Of a stretch of DNA of 64,000 bases, positions 50,833 to 59,900 are shown piece after piece. Every line of letters starts with the position of its first letter. The first letter of the stretch is position 1. Position numbers and translations under genes: made by a program. Below the pieces are notes generated by a model, which searched no databases, was not told the DNA's origin, and saw only the letters and a program-made list of their open reading frames with translations. This stretch comes from Cladocopium goreaui (lineage: Eukaryota; Sar; Dinophyceae; Suessiales; Symbiodiniaceae): positions 133,065 through 197,064 of the forward strand of contig CAMXCT020000910.1 in assembly GCA_947184155.2 (NCBI GenBank), given 5' to 3'.

Positions 50833-50972
50833 ACAAAATGGGGCCCCCATAAGATAGCGTTCAGTTGGTTTATACCTACAATAACTAGGATTTTTGGTAG
50901 TTATTGGTAGTTATAACTATAGTTAGATTGGGTTATAAACCAACAAACATCACGTTTGGGGGCCCCACATTG
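50833..50972. repeat. M3 MITE copy
   Basis: CAAAATGGGGCCCCCATAAG to GGGGGCCCCACATTG. Confidence 0.85.
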
Positions 50973-51023
50973 TATAGAAAATGATGGTGAAATGATGTGA
51001 CATGTATCTTATATATTCATTCA

Positions 51024-51159
51024 TGGGGCCACCAAACGTGATGCGAATGTTGGTTTATAAACCACTATAGTCCCCATTGACTAGTGCGTTATATCTGCAA
51101 TGAACCATAGTTAAGCCACTTATAAGGCAACTTAGCTATCTTGGGGCCCCCATCCTGTA
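51024..51159. repeat. M3 MITE copy
   Basis: TGGGGCCACCAAACGTGATG to TTGGGGCCCCCATCC. Confidence 0.78.
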
Positions 51160-51180
51160 AAATATATTGGAATTCATGTA

Positions 51181-51303
51181 AACCTGCTGGTAAATAAACA
51201 GTTCCACCCTTAAAAAAACCCTGGCATTTAGTGAAAACTTGAACAACTCATATAAACAACCCTGATAAATGCCAGGGTCGTCATGTTAATTTACTAGAGG
51301 GTA
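51181..51303. repeat. M2-related MITE copy
   Basis: ACCTGCTGGTAAATAAACAG to TTAATTTACTAGAGGGTA with an inner pair 'accctggcattta'/'taaatgccagggt'. Related to 63,784. Confidence 0.75.
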
Positions 51304-51309
51304 TCTTAA

Positions 51310-51760
51310 ATGGGTAAGCGCTACTGGTATGGTTTTGTTATTCCGAAGGTTTTAATGACCCAAAATGGATACGTTCGTTGGAACCATTGGGAAACTATGT
51401 CAGGCCGATGGAATGTGAACATGGGGGACTTAATCATCTTGGGGTCTTGGAATGTAACACCAATTCATTTTATAGGAAATAGAGGGCATATAATCGGATA
51501 TGATAGTTGGCGGTTTTCCCGAAAAATCGTCAGTGCCTTGGTTGTTCAACCAATTAATTCAGCTCATCAACCCATTTATAACTGGGGTGAACAAATTAAC
51601 TGAGGTAAAATACATTAAAATCGGATTTCAAAGCATAAAAAATTGGGAGTACTTAGCCTATTTTCAGGCTAAGCCAGTATTGGATTTCTCACCGGTAGTC
51701 AAACATGGCGATGGGAAGTCCCCGATGAAAATTTCCATGGGAAATCATCAAACTAAATGG
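51310..51760. other. stretch without recognised feature
   Basis: Plus strand is open from 51,310 to 51,603 (MGKRYWYGFVIPKVLMTQNG), but composition is intron-like and no splice sites or family features were found. Not called as a gene. Confidence 0.4.
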
Positions 51761-51761
51761 A

Positions 51762-51875
51762 TCTGGTTGGTGGTTTCAACCTACCCCTCTGAAAAATGAT
51801 GGAGTGAAAGTCAGTTGGGATTATGATTCATTCCCAACTGAATGGACAGTCATAAAATTCATGTTCCAAACCACC
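51762..51875. repeat. M1 MITE, main part, cut by the LINE
   Basis: CTGGTTGGTGGTTTC to TGTTCCAAACCACC, where the LINE begins. The missing end (AACCAG) is found at 62,909-62,914 after the LINE. Confidence 0.92.
51862..51875. repeat. LINE target-site duplication, left copy
   Basis: TGTTCCAAACCACC, repeated exactly at 62,895-62,908. Confidence 0.92.
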
Positions 51876-51897
51876 ATTTCTCCCATTTCCGGACTGC

Positions 51898-51921
51898 GTC
51901 GCCTTAGATCACGAAGGCGAC
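51898..51921 (-). promoter_or_regulatory. hairpin in the LINE 3' UTR
   Basis: GTCGCCTT and AAGGCGAC form a perfect 8-bp stem with an 8-base loop, 22 bp from the element's 3' end. In LIN-es without a poly-A tail such a hairpin is the usual recognition site for the reverse transcriptase. Confidence 0.8.
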
Positions 51922-51939
51922 CCCCTTACAGGTGCCAAA

Positions 51940-54900
51940 CTATGCACATGACGTGAGAACCACCCCAGGAAAACCTTTGTTTCTCTGAGGAACAGGCAGC
52001 AAGTCAATTGATTTCGACTGCCTACGATATGGAGCATCTGTGTGCAAAAGGATCCAATCATCAACCATCGTCAAACGTTCAACAGGCCAAGGAATGGCAA
52101 TGCAGCTCGAGAACATGGCCACCATTGTGCTTGCAGGACGCACATAACCAGTAGAAACCTCTGCACCACTATGGCGAAGAATCTCGCGCAGCAATTTCCC
52201 AAACCAACGAACGCGAAGCCGGAATGGTCTCGACACCAATCCCTGCAGTGGAAAATCAGAACCATCACACCACTTATGCAATTTGAGGGGCCCGACCTCA
52301 CCAGTAGAACTAGCGAAGTCGATGAAAAGTTGAGACATGGCAACCCATTGAACCGGTCCAACAGCACCATGGAGCGTGTCCCAAAACCAAGACACAAGCT
52401 TTCGCACCATGCCATCCCCATACCAACGCACTGCTTTGGACGGGAGCGATTCCAGGGGAGGCAAAGGAGTCCACACAGGCACACAATCAGGAGTGTCTGG
52501 AGAAATGTCAGCAGAGCGAGGGGCATCAACACGCAAGACTGCTTGACTAATCTGGAGCAACACCTGTTGAATGGAGGAGTTCCATCTGTCAACCAATTTA
52601 CAAGCTGTCACATGTCTACCAAGCAATTCCCAAAACTGCGGAGGGCGCCTCATGTTGGCACGGTTGGCAGCGTTATCAGAAAACTGGTTATGTAGAAAAC
52701 ACCATTCCTCAAAGATTGTTTTCGCACTGTGCAAAGATTGATGAGCAGCAACTTTCGTGATTGCGACATACCCTGGACCTAATAAAGCCAAATCATGGGA
52801 GATTCGCAGCCACAAATCAGCGTTGGGAGAATTGATGCGTGGGAATCCTCCAGCAAGAAGTTTTCGGAGTCTGTTCACGACTGCTTGACAATCACACCAA
52901 ATCATGATTTTAACTTGGTGCAAGGCAGCAAATCTCACCGCTCTGAAAACAGCAAATAGTTCCGCCCTCATGGATGTCTGTCTTATCCCCGGTAAACTAC
53001 CACTGTCCAGAATGAAAGAAAGATCAAAGTGGCCAGGGTCAGCCACGACAATCGCCCAAGCTGCAAAGCGCGCATCAGGGTACTGAGGATTAAAGCATGA
53101 CCCATCAGTAAACAAGTGCAAAACATCACTAGGGCGAACTGCTAATGGAGGTACTGCACCAACATCAATCGCAGCCAACGAAGAAAACCACTCTTCAAAG
53201 GTTGAAGGTCGAAGAGACCAACCATAGGCAACCACGCACTCAGGCAGTGAAGGAAGGGCATCCCAGAGATCCTGATCCACCATGTGTCTGCATGCTGTGA
53301 AAGCATCACACTGCCAAAACCTGTGGAAACGCGAATCACTACAGGAACAATATGGGCACGTGTCAACCTCACTTTCTTGGCAGTAATGTTTCCCATCTTG
53401 AGTGATATGAGCACCATTCAAGATTTTCCTGAAGCAAGCCCGATCACAAGGTGAAAGTTTTTGGAGCCACAGCCGTGTCTTAATTGGATCTATGAGGTGC
53501 AAATCTTTCAACCCAGGTCTGTGCTGAACATTGGCTGCAACAACTTTCAGCCATGCCCACTGCATCCGCCACACAAGGTCATCAATTGCCACATCAAAGA
53601 GAGAAAAGTAGCCAAAGTCATCCACGAACATCATGCGATCGACATGCCACCCAAGAGTTTGAACCCGTGTGAGCAACGTAGCCGAGATACCATTGGAGGC
53701 AAAGTTGGATTGCCCCTGCACCATGGCCCAAAGAACCGAGTGGACTACATCCTCAATTCCACAATCACGAACCATGCGAAAGGTCTGAATGATAGACCAG
53801 AACTGCGGATCGGTATGGGGAACCTCAACAAGGCCCAAATGAATGAAAGCATTACAACCCGAACCATCAGCCCCAAGCCCCTTCATGGCACCAGAGCGCA
53901 GCGACTTGAAAGTACTGGTAGCCACAGCGGTCGCTGTGATCGCGTGCAAACCACGGGGCCAAGCACCTGCACGCATGGCCCGGACTTTTTGCTCGTAGGC
54001 ACTGGCTGAGAGGCGTAGCCTGGACCACATCGGCTGCAAACTACTGACTCGTTCCATCTGGGTTGAGTTAGTATGTTTCCTAGATAACTGCACATGGGCT
54101 CCCAGCGAACGGCAACTGGACACCAAGGTGAATCCTTGTTCTCGGAGCTTCTTCCGTCCCTGTGCAGTGACTGACCAGGCACAAGTCTTTTTGAGATCAA
54201 GTTGCAGGTCAAGTTCCCTCGTGAACCTATCCAGGCACTGAAACATACCTACCATGATGTTCGGGTCAGTGGTGATCAAGGTCCAGTCATCAACATAGGA
54301 CACCGGCTGACACATAGGGAAAAAGGCCAAATGCCAGGCATGAAACAGCATGTCGACCAACACCATGCCCAAGCATGAAAGCCCATCACCTTCTGGCAAA
54401 CCAGTCACACTGTAAGCAGCTTTTGTCAAATTGGGGCCAAGCTGGAAACGACGACCAATGTCAGACAGAGCACCTGCCCAAGCAGTCAAGATTCGCATGG
54501 GAATACCGACCATCGCAGCAACTTCAAAAATTACAAACCGCGGCAAACAATTGAAAGCTTTCTGAATGTCAGCAAAAATTCCCGAGAGGGAAACATCCGC
54601 AGCAATGGAGTCTTCCACCGCCCACAAAAGCTGGCTCCAGACCTGGCCTGCATATCGACTAGGACGCGAACCGTACAGGGTTGATGGGAGAAGACCATCA
54701 AGAGCACGGATACCAAGTCTAGCATGATGGGAACCCCAAATTCGGTACAGCAAACCCAATACAGTAATGGGCCGATAATCCATGACCCCGGCCGGAGCAT
54801 CATTCTTGGCAAGACAGGAGACCTTTCCTTCCAAGAGCTGGCCAGGCCAAACACCAGTACTCTCAGCCTCATCAAACATCATGCAAAATGAAGTCAAGGC

Positions 54901-55644
54901 AGACGTGGGTAAACTTTGGAGGTCCAAAACTGACACACCATCCAAGCCAGAGGCCGAGGAACGCTTACGTCTGGAAATGGCATGACCCAAGGACTCAACT
55001 GTCAACGAATCCCATTGGAACTGATGCCGCGGCAAATGAGTACGGGCAAACTGAAGAATCACATTCCAACGCTCCGGAGGGACATTCTTGTGTCTGTCCC
55101 AACGTTGCTTCCAAGCATCAAGGAAAGAGTTGGCAAGTTCCTCCTTAGAGCCAGTGGACAAAAGCTGAGACACTGCCATGCCAGTCCTAATGCCATCGAT
55201 GGATTCCACATACAGACAGTCATCCTCCGCATGAATGACCGACAAGGCAGAACCATTGCAGAAGACCGGGCGTGTGGACACCCACTGCTGTGGGGGCTCA
55301 ACCACTACAGCGTTGGATTCCTCATCAAGGTCAACAACTACTGCTTTCAACGGCCTCAACAGGAAATCAACTCCATTGGAGGGGTGGTCCTTGATATCAC
55401 TAAAAATCAAATTAGGGTTCTTTGCACGGCGAAGCCGAGCATATTGCCTGGAGGACGACCGGAGCTGGTTTTCAAGCAATCGTACTTCAATGACCATGGT
55501 CTCAAAGATTTTCAGAGCACACTCAATACTGGGTGGAGACAAGGGCAAGTAACGGTCAGCACCAAAGACTTTGGACGGACAGACCAACCACCATGCAGCA
55601 AAACCACCATGAAATCCAGCAGCCCGAACAATCGCGACCCACAC
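51940..55644 (-). CDS. LINE ORF2, reverse transcriptase-RNase H part
   Basis: 1234 aa. Reverse transcriptase motifs: A, GIFADIQKAFNCLPR (about aa 356); B, VTGLPEGDGLSCLGM (about 420); C, PVSYVDDWTLI (about 450). A C-x2-C..H-x4-C finger (CPYCSC..HRFWQC) is at about aa 768-785. RNase H follows with catalytic acids in HLFTDGSCFNP (about 845), TSMRAELFAVF (about 893) and IWCDCQAVV (about 915), and a KVAAHQ strand. Performs target-primed reverse transcription of the element RNA. The natural start is in the upstream frame (see the endonuclease part); the Met at 55,644 is probably not used. Confidence 0.92.
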   Translation of the reverse strand: MWVAIVRAAGFHGGFAAWWLVCPSKVFGADRYLPLSPPSIECALKIFETMVIEVRLLENQLRSSSRQYARLRRAKNPNLIFSDIKDHPSNGVDFLLRPLKAVVVDLDEESNAVVVEPPQQWVSTRPVFCNGSALSVIHAEDDCLYVESIDGIRTGMAVSQLLSTGSKEELANSFLDAWKQRWDRHKNVPPERWNVILQFARTHLPRHQFQWDSLTVESLGHAISRRKRSSASGLDGVSVLDLQSLPTSALTSFCMMFDEAESTGVWPGQLLEGKVSCLAKNDAPAGVMDYRPITVLGLLYRIWGSHHARLGIRALDGLLPSTLYGSRPSRYAGQVWSQLLWAVEDSIAADVSLSGIFADIQKAFNCLPRFVIFEVAAMVGIPMRILTAWAGALSDIGRRFQLGPNLTKAAYSVTGLPEGDGLSCLGMVLVDMLFHAWHLAFFPMCQPVSYVDDWTLITTDPNIMVGMFQCLDRFTRELDLQLDLKKTCAWSVTAQGRKKLREQGFTLVSSCRSLGAHVQLSRKHTNSTQMERVSSLQPMWSRLRLSASAYEQKVRAMRAGAWPRGLHAITATAVATSTFKSLRSGAMKGLGADGSGCNAFIHLGLVEVPHTDPQFWSIIQTFRMVRDCGIEDVVHSVLWAMVQGQSNFASNGISATLLTRVQTLGWHVDRMMFVDDFGYFSLFDVAIDDLVWRMQWAWLKVVAANVQHRPGLKDLHLIDPIKTRLWLQKLSPCDRACFRKILNGAHITQDGKHYCQESEVDTCPYCSCSDSRFHRFWQCDAFTACRHMVDQDLWDALPSLPECVVAYGWSLRPSTFEEWFSSLAAIDVGAVPPLAVRPSDVLHLFTDGSCFNPQYPDARFAAWAIVVADPGHFDLSFILDSGSLPGIRQTSMRAELFAVFRAVRFAALHQVKIMIWCDCQAVVNRLRKLLAGGFPRINSPNADLWLRISHDLALLGPGYVAITKVAAHQSLHSAKTIFEEWCFLHNQFSDNAANRANMRRPPQFWELLGRHVTACKLVDRWNSSIQQVLLQISQAVLRVDAPRSADISPDTPDCVPVWTPLPPLESLPSKAVRWYGDGMVRKLVSWFWDTLHGAVGPVQWVAMSQLFIDFASSTGEVGPLKLHKWCDGSDFPLQGLVSRPFRLRVRWFGKLLREILRHSGAEVSTGYVRPASTMVAMFSSCIAIPWPVERLTMVDDWILLHTDAPYRRQSKSIDLLPVPQRNKGFPGVVLTSCA

Positions 55645-56945
55645 ATCACTCGCAAAGGCAGAATCGCACCCATGGACTTGAACATGCCGAACATAAGACT
55701 GGAGGCGACGTGTTGTCTAACCCACTGAGCATGCCGAAATGACGCACCATGGAAATGTTGGTTAAAATCACCATTCCTGGCAAGTTTAACAGGGGGGCAT
55801 TTCCCAACCTGCACTTTGGAGAGTCTCTTTGTCTGAGCACGGCCTTTCGTATGGCGTCCAGGCACAAAGGGCAACTTTTGCTCCGCCGACTGTTCAAACT
55901 GTTGCCAAAGCTGAGTGTATTTGTCAGTCGGAGTGCCTTCAAGGGAACCCCACAAGTCAGCAGGTACACACCACTCATTTGGCCAAGGGAAAGCAGAGGG
56001 CATTCTCCACACGTCACGCGGAATGCATTGCTTCAATCTTCGAAAAGATCCTTGCAACATGGCATGGTCCGGCCAAACATCCCAAACAAGCTGGACATCA
56101 ACAAGGAGAGCTTGCAATTCAGCCGAAATGTAGCAGAAGTCCTTTCTAGTGCGATGCTTACAGGTAGCTTGAGGAGGGATGGCCCACCTATCAAAAGCAA
56201 GGTCTTGCAGATCACGGAATCCTGCTTGCTCAAGCATGCGGAATGCAGGCAGCCCATGGTTCAAAACATTCCAATCTCCCGCTACGAAACGCGGACCAGA
56301 CGAAAGGTAACAGACCGACCCTATGACAGACTCCAGAAGAGCTTCTGTATGTTGAAGGCGATTTGCATACAGATGACTTTCAGGTTCTCCATACACAACT
56401 CCACCGGTCAGCCACACATCATCAAGCAAAGTAGTGAAAGCCAAGGCCCGAGACGACTGCGCAATTTCATTCGGCCAATCATGCGGAAGACGTCTAACAG
56501 GCGTTTTGGACAGCACACCAACTCCTTTCCACGTACCAGCATTGGTCCTGGAACTCGGGACAGGGAATCCACCAAGAAAAGGCTGAAAAGGCGACCCCGC
56601 AAACTTCAAACCGGCATTAAGAGACCCAACTTCTTTGGAACCCAGGTGAGTCTCGGAAAAGGCCCAAACATCCCCATGAGCCATATGGGAGGCCACGTAT
56701 GGCGCTTTATTCCGCAACCCAGAAGGATTGGCAGTCCCCAAAACAAAGACATTGTCAGGACCGGGGTTTGTGGCTTCCCCAATCCGCAGCAAAAGAAAAA
56801 GCACAAAGACACGTACAGCACTCATCAGGTGGAGTCTAGACTGCCTTTGTGAACGGCACACGGCCAACCCAAAATAACGAAAGGGCTCCAGGAAGGTGTT
56901 CAGATAGAATCCAGCAATCCAAAATGGCAGCATCAGCCAAGACAC
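55512..56945 (-). CDS. LINE ORF2, AP-endonuclease part
   Basis: 477 aa. Apurinic-type endonuclease signatures: N in VLGTANPSGLRN, E in WAFSETHLG (about aa 97), GDWNVLNHG (about 220), and DHAMLQGSF (about 300); it nicks the target to start retrotransposition. The N-terminus has two hydrophobic segments and then RIGEATNPGP, an NPGP end like that of 2A peptides. The coding frame runs to about 55,711 (HAQWVRQ) and then continues in another frame as RRLQSYVRHVQVHGCDSAF into the reverse transcriptase, so residues after that point in this frame are spurious. Confidence 0.9.
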   Translation of the reverse strand: MSWLMLPFWIAGFYLNTFLEPFRYFGLAVCRSQRQSRLHLMSAVRVFVLFLLLRIGEATNPGPDNVFVLGTANPSGLRNKAPYVASHMAHGDVWAFSETHLGSKEVGSLNAGLKFAGSPFQPFLGGFPVPSSRTNAGTWKGVGVLSKTPVRRLPHDWPNEIAQSSRALAFTTLLDDVWLTGGVVYGEPESHLYANRLQHTEALLESVIGSVCYLSSGPRFVAGDWNVLNHGLPAFRMLEQAGFRDLQDLAFDRWAIPPQATCKHRTRKDFCYISAELQALLVDVQLVWDVWPDHAMLQGSFRRLKQCIPRDVWRMPSAFPWPNEWCVPADLWGSLEGTPTDKYTQLWQQFEQSAEQKLPFVPGRHTKGRAQTKRLSKVQVGKCPPVKLARNGDFNQHFHGASFRHAQWVRQHVASSLMFGMFKSMGAILPLRVMCGSRLFGLLDFMVVLLHGGWSVRPKSLVLTVTCPCLHPVLSVL

Positions 56946-56972
56946 TACAAAACACCATCCCGACCCACCATT

Positions 56973-59900
56973 TCACTCACCATCTTCCCTGGGCCGCTTC
57001 GAAAGAAGCCCTCGGATATGCGACAACTGCGTTTCGAACATCGCCTGGATATTCTGGCTTTGCTGCTCCAGCTGACCATGCATCTGTTGAGCCTGAACAT
57101 TCAGTTGATTCTGGAGATTGGACACAGTCTGCGTTTGCTGTGAAGAAAACTCAAGGAACTGCGTTTCCATCTTCCCATGTTGCTGCATCAAGCTTTGTAC
57201 TTGGCCTTCCAAGAGCTGAAGACGATCAGGCACATCATCCTGTTCCATCGCTTGGGGCAGCCGAGAAAGCACTGCAGATTGAATCCTGGATTCTAACTGC
57301 TGCAAACTTTCGGAAGCATCGGGGACAGCATTAGCTGGGGCAGATGGCTTGGACACCGGAGCATATTGCTGCCATGGATCTTGCTTAGACCATGGGTCCT
57401 CTTTTGACTGCGGAGCAGAGCCACACAACGCAAGGGTGGCAGCAGAAGCAACTGGTGCATCATCAACGATTTTTGGAGCTTCAGAAATCTTGTGACGTGA
57501 AATCAAAATTTCCCCAAGCGTGGTTTGCACAATGCTATTCGGAGGATCCTCAACCGCCTGCACTTGCCACATAGCACCTTTCCCCGGTTGGGGTGCACTG
57601 GGCTGAAGGGGCTTGCATTTCCATCCAATCAACTGCATAGCTTTGGCAACTGCCATGCGATCCAAACCAAATGGCACAGGACCAACCAAAAACAAAGAAC
57701 GATTCCCTTGCGGCAAGAACAAAGTCCCTGGCTTCAACATTTGGTGCACATTCTCAGCCTGGTCAGCAAGGACGCGAAGTCCTCTCCTGTCACCAACTCG
57801 AGCAAGGCCAGACACTGCGGGCATAGTCTGGCGAAAGTGCAACAAGTTCTGCAAAGTCTCCTTAGGAGTCCATATCACCATGTACTGATCCAACACAAGC
57901 TTTCCGTCAGCTGTTCGTGGCTCCACATACAGACCTTGGTGACCACTGCGACCAAGCACTGCCGACATCAGACTGGATGGGACACGAATGGACACAGCAA
58001 AGAAGTCTGCATCACTGGCATCGACTTGCTTAAAGCCAAACTTCAAAAATTGACGACGCCACAAGTCAAGGATCGGATCACGAATCTGGGGATTGCTAGA
58101 AGGATGCCATGAACTGCAGGTGCAACCTTCGACTTCACAACGCTTAAGCTCTGGCAACAGTTGAACAATGGCACGAATGGGGGCTTTCGAAAACGACTCC
58201 CATGACTCAGCAAACTCATCCCGATAAACCGAGATCCGAACAGTGTTGACATCAGGCTGGTCAAGTGAAACTGGGTTACTGGAAGCAAACTTCTCAACCG
58301 TCCCAGACCCAATCTGAACAATGGTGGCTTCAATCAAAAGGGGCTCATTGTCAACCACACACCTGCAGGGAACAGTGCACTGGACTTGGGAAAGCATGGA
58401 CTGTACCTGGACATCTCGCCTGTGAACAACCACCAGCGCCAGAGGTTCTTTGGACACACATTTGCCACTTCGCAGGTATGGTTCAGCATCCTGAGCACTC
58501 ATAAGGACAAAACCAGAGCTGACAGGGCCAATCTGCTGCGGCTGCAGCTGGGGCAAAACACGACCTTGAGCACGGAAAGCACCCTCAAGCACCTGAATCT
58601 TCGACAAATCAAGGTCAACCGAAGGGGGAACTCCCGGCCCCTGCTTGTCTTTAGGTTGTTTCTTTCCAACTGGCTTGCTTTTGTTGGAAGCAACTACCGC
58701 AGCAAGTTCGGAAGGCAAAACAAACTTGAAGCTCACATTGTTCGCCAGAGCTTTCAACTGGCGCCATGGCTGGGGGGCCTGCAAAGCTTGAATCAACTGT
58801 TCACTGCCAATTGCACGAATTGCTTGGGACGCTCTGGCTTCCGACAACTGCGGAGGGACACCATGCTTAAGGAGCTCTTCGGACAACGACTTGACCAAAG
58901 CTCCCGTCCCCCCCGCACCCCAAATCAACGGGCATCTGCAAACCTGATCTGCGTAGATCTCCTGGACAAAGTGAGCACGCATGTTAGAATGCATATTGTG
59001 AAGCTCATCAACAGTGTCCGGAAGCGGTGCTTCTAGCAAAACATGTGCAATAAATGCCATGGTGTGAGCACCACAGAAATTGTGTGACGGCAATCCATTG
59101 GGGATTCGGTGAATAACCACATCCTCAAAACCAAGATGGAGTCCCATCCAACGCAGTTTCCCATCAAGTCCATCATAGTCACCAAAATCGTTGAAGGTAT
59201 GAACAACCAAAACACGCCCACCTGGCACAAACCACAACGGAATCCAATGGCCATCAATCCAAAGGGCTGACACAATTTGATGACCTTCATCACGCACCTG
59301 AGGGAAAGCACAGCACCATTTTTCAGTAATGATGTGACCCACTTCATCCCAGTTGAGGAAATTCAAGGGCTCAGACATGAGAACAACAGGCAATGGGAGG
59401 GTCTCTCGAACACGCTTTTCATTGCGGCGACCAATGATGACCTGCAAATGAAATCTTATTTCGTCATCAGCCATGTCATGACCATGAGCTCGAAGCAATT
59501 CGATACGATCCTCAAGAGGAATGCAGGTGTGAGAGCGTGTCGGATCATATGCCCCAGTGAGAGGAACACTGACACCCGGTGCCGGATCAGCCGATGAAGA
59601 CGCAACATCAGCAGCTGCAATTGGTTGGTCCTGTTCACTCACCTCAGAGGGCCAAGCCTGTTCGGAACTTTCATCATCACCACTACCCCAGACCCATGGT
59701 CGCAAAGTGACCTGACACGATTTCAGGGCAGTGACAAAGCGACCTCTCAGCATGTCATGACAAGCATCAGCTTCACTTCGAGTGCCGGGAAGCAATGTGC
59801 CAAACAAGGAATCCTGAAGAAAATGAATGGCCATAGCACCACATTTGTTGCATGTGAAAAACACTCTCTGCTGACAATTGATGAGGAACGACTTGAAGCC

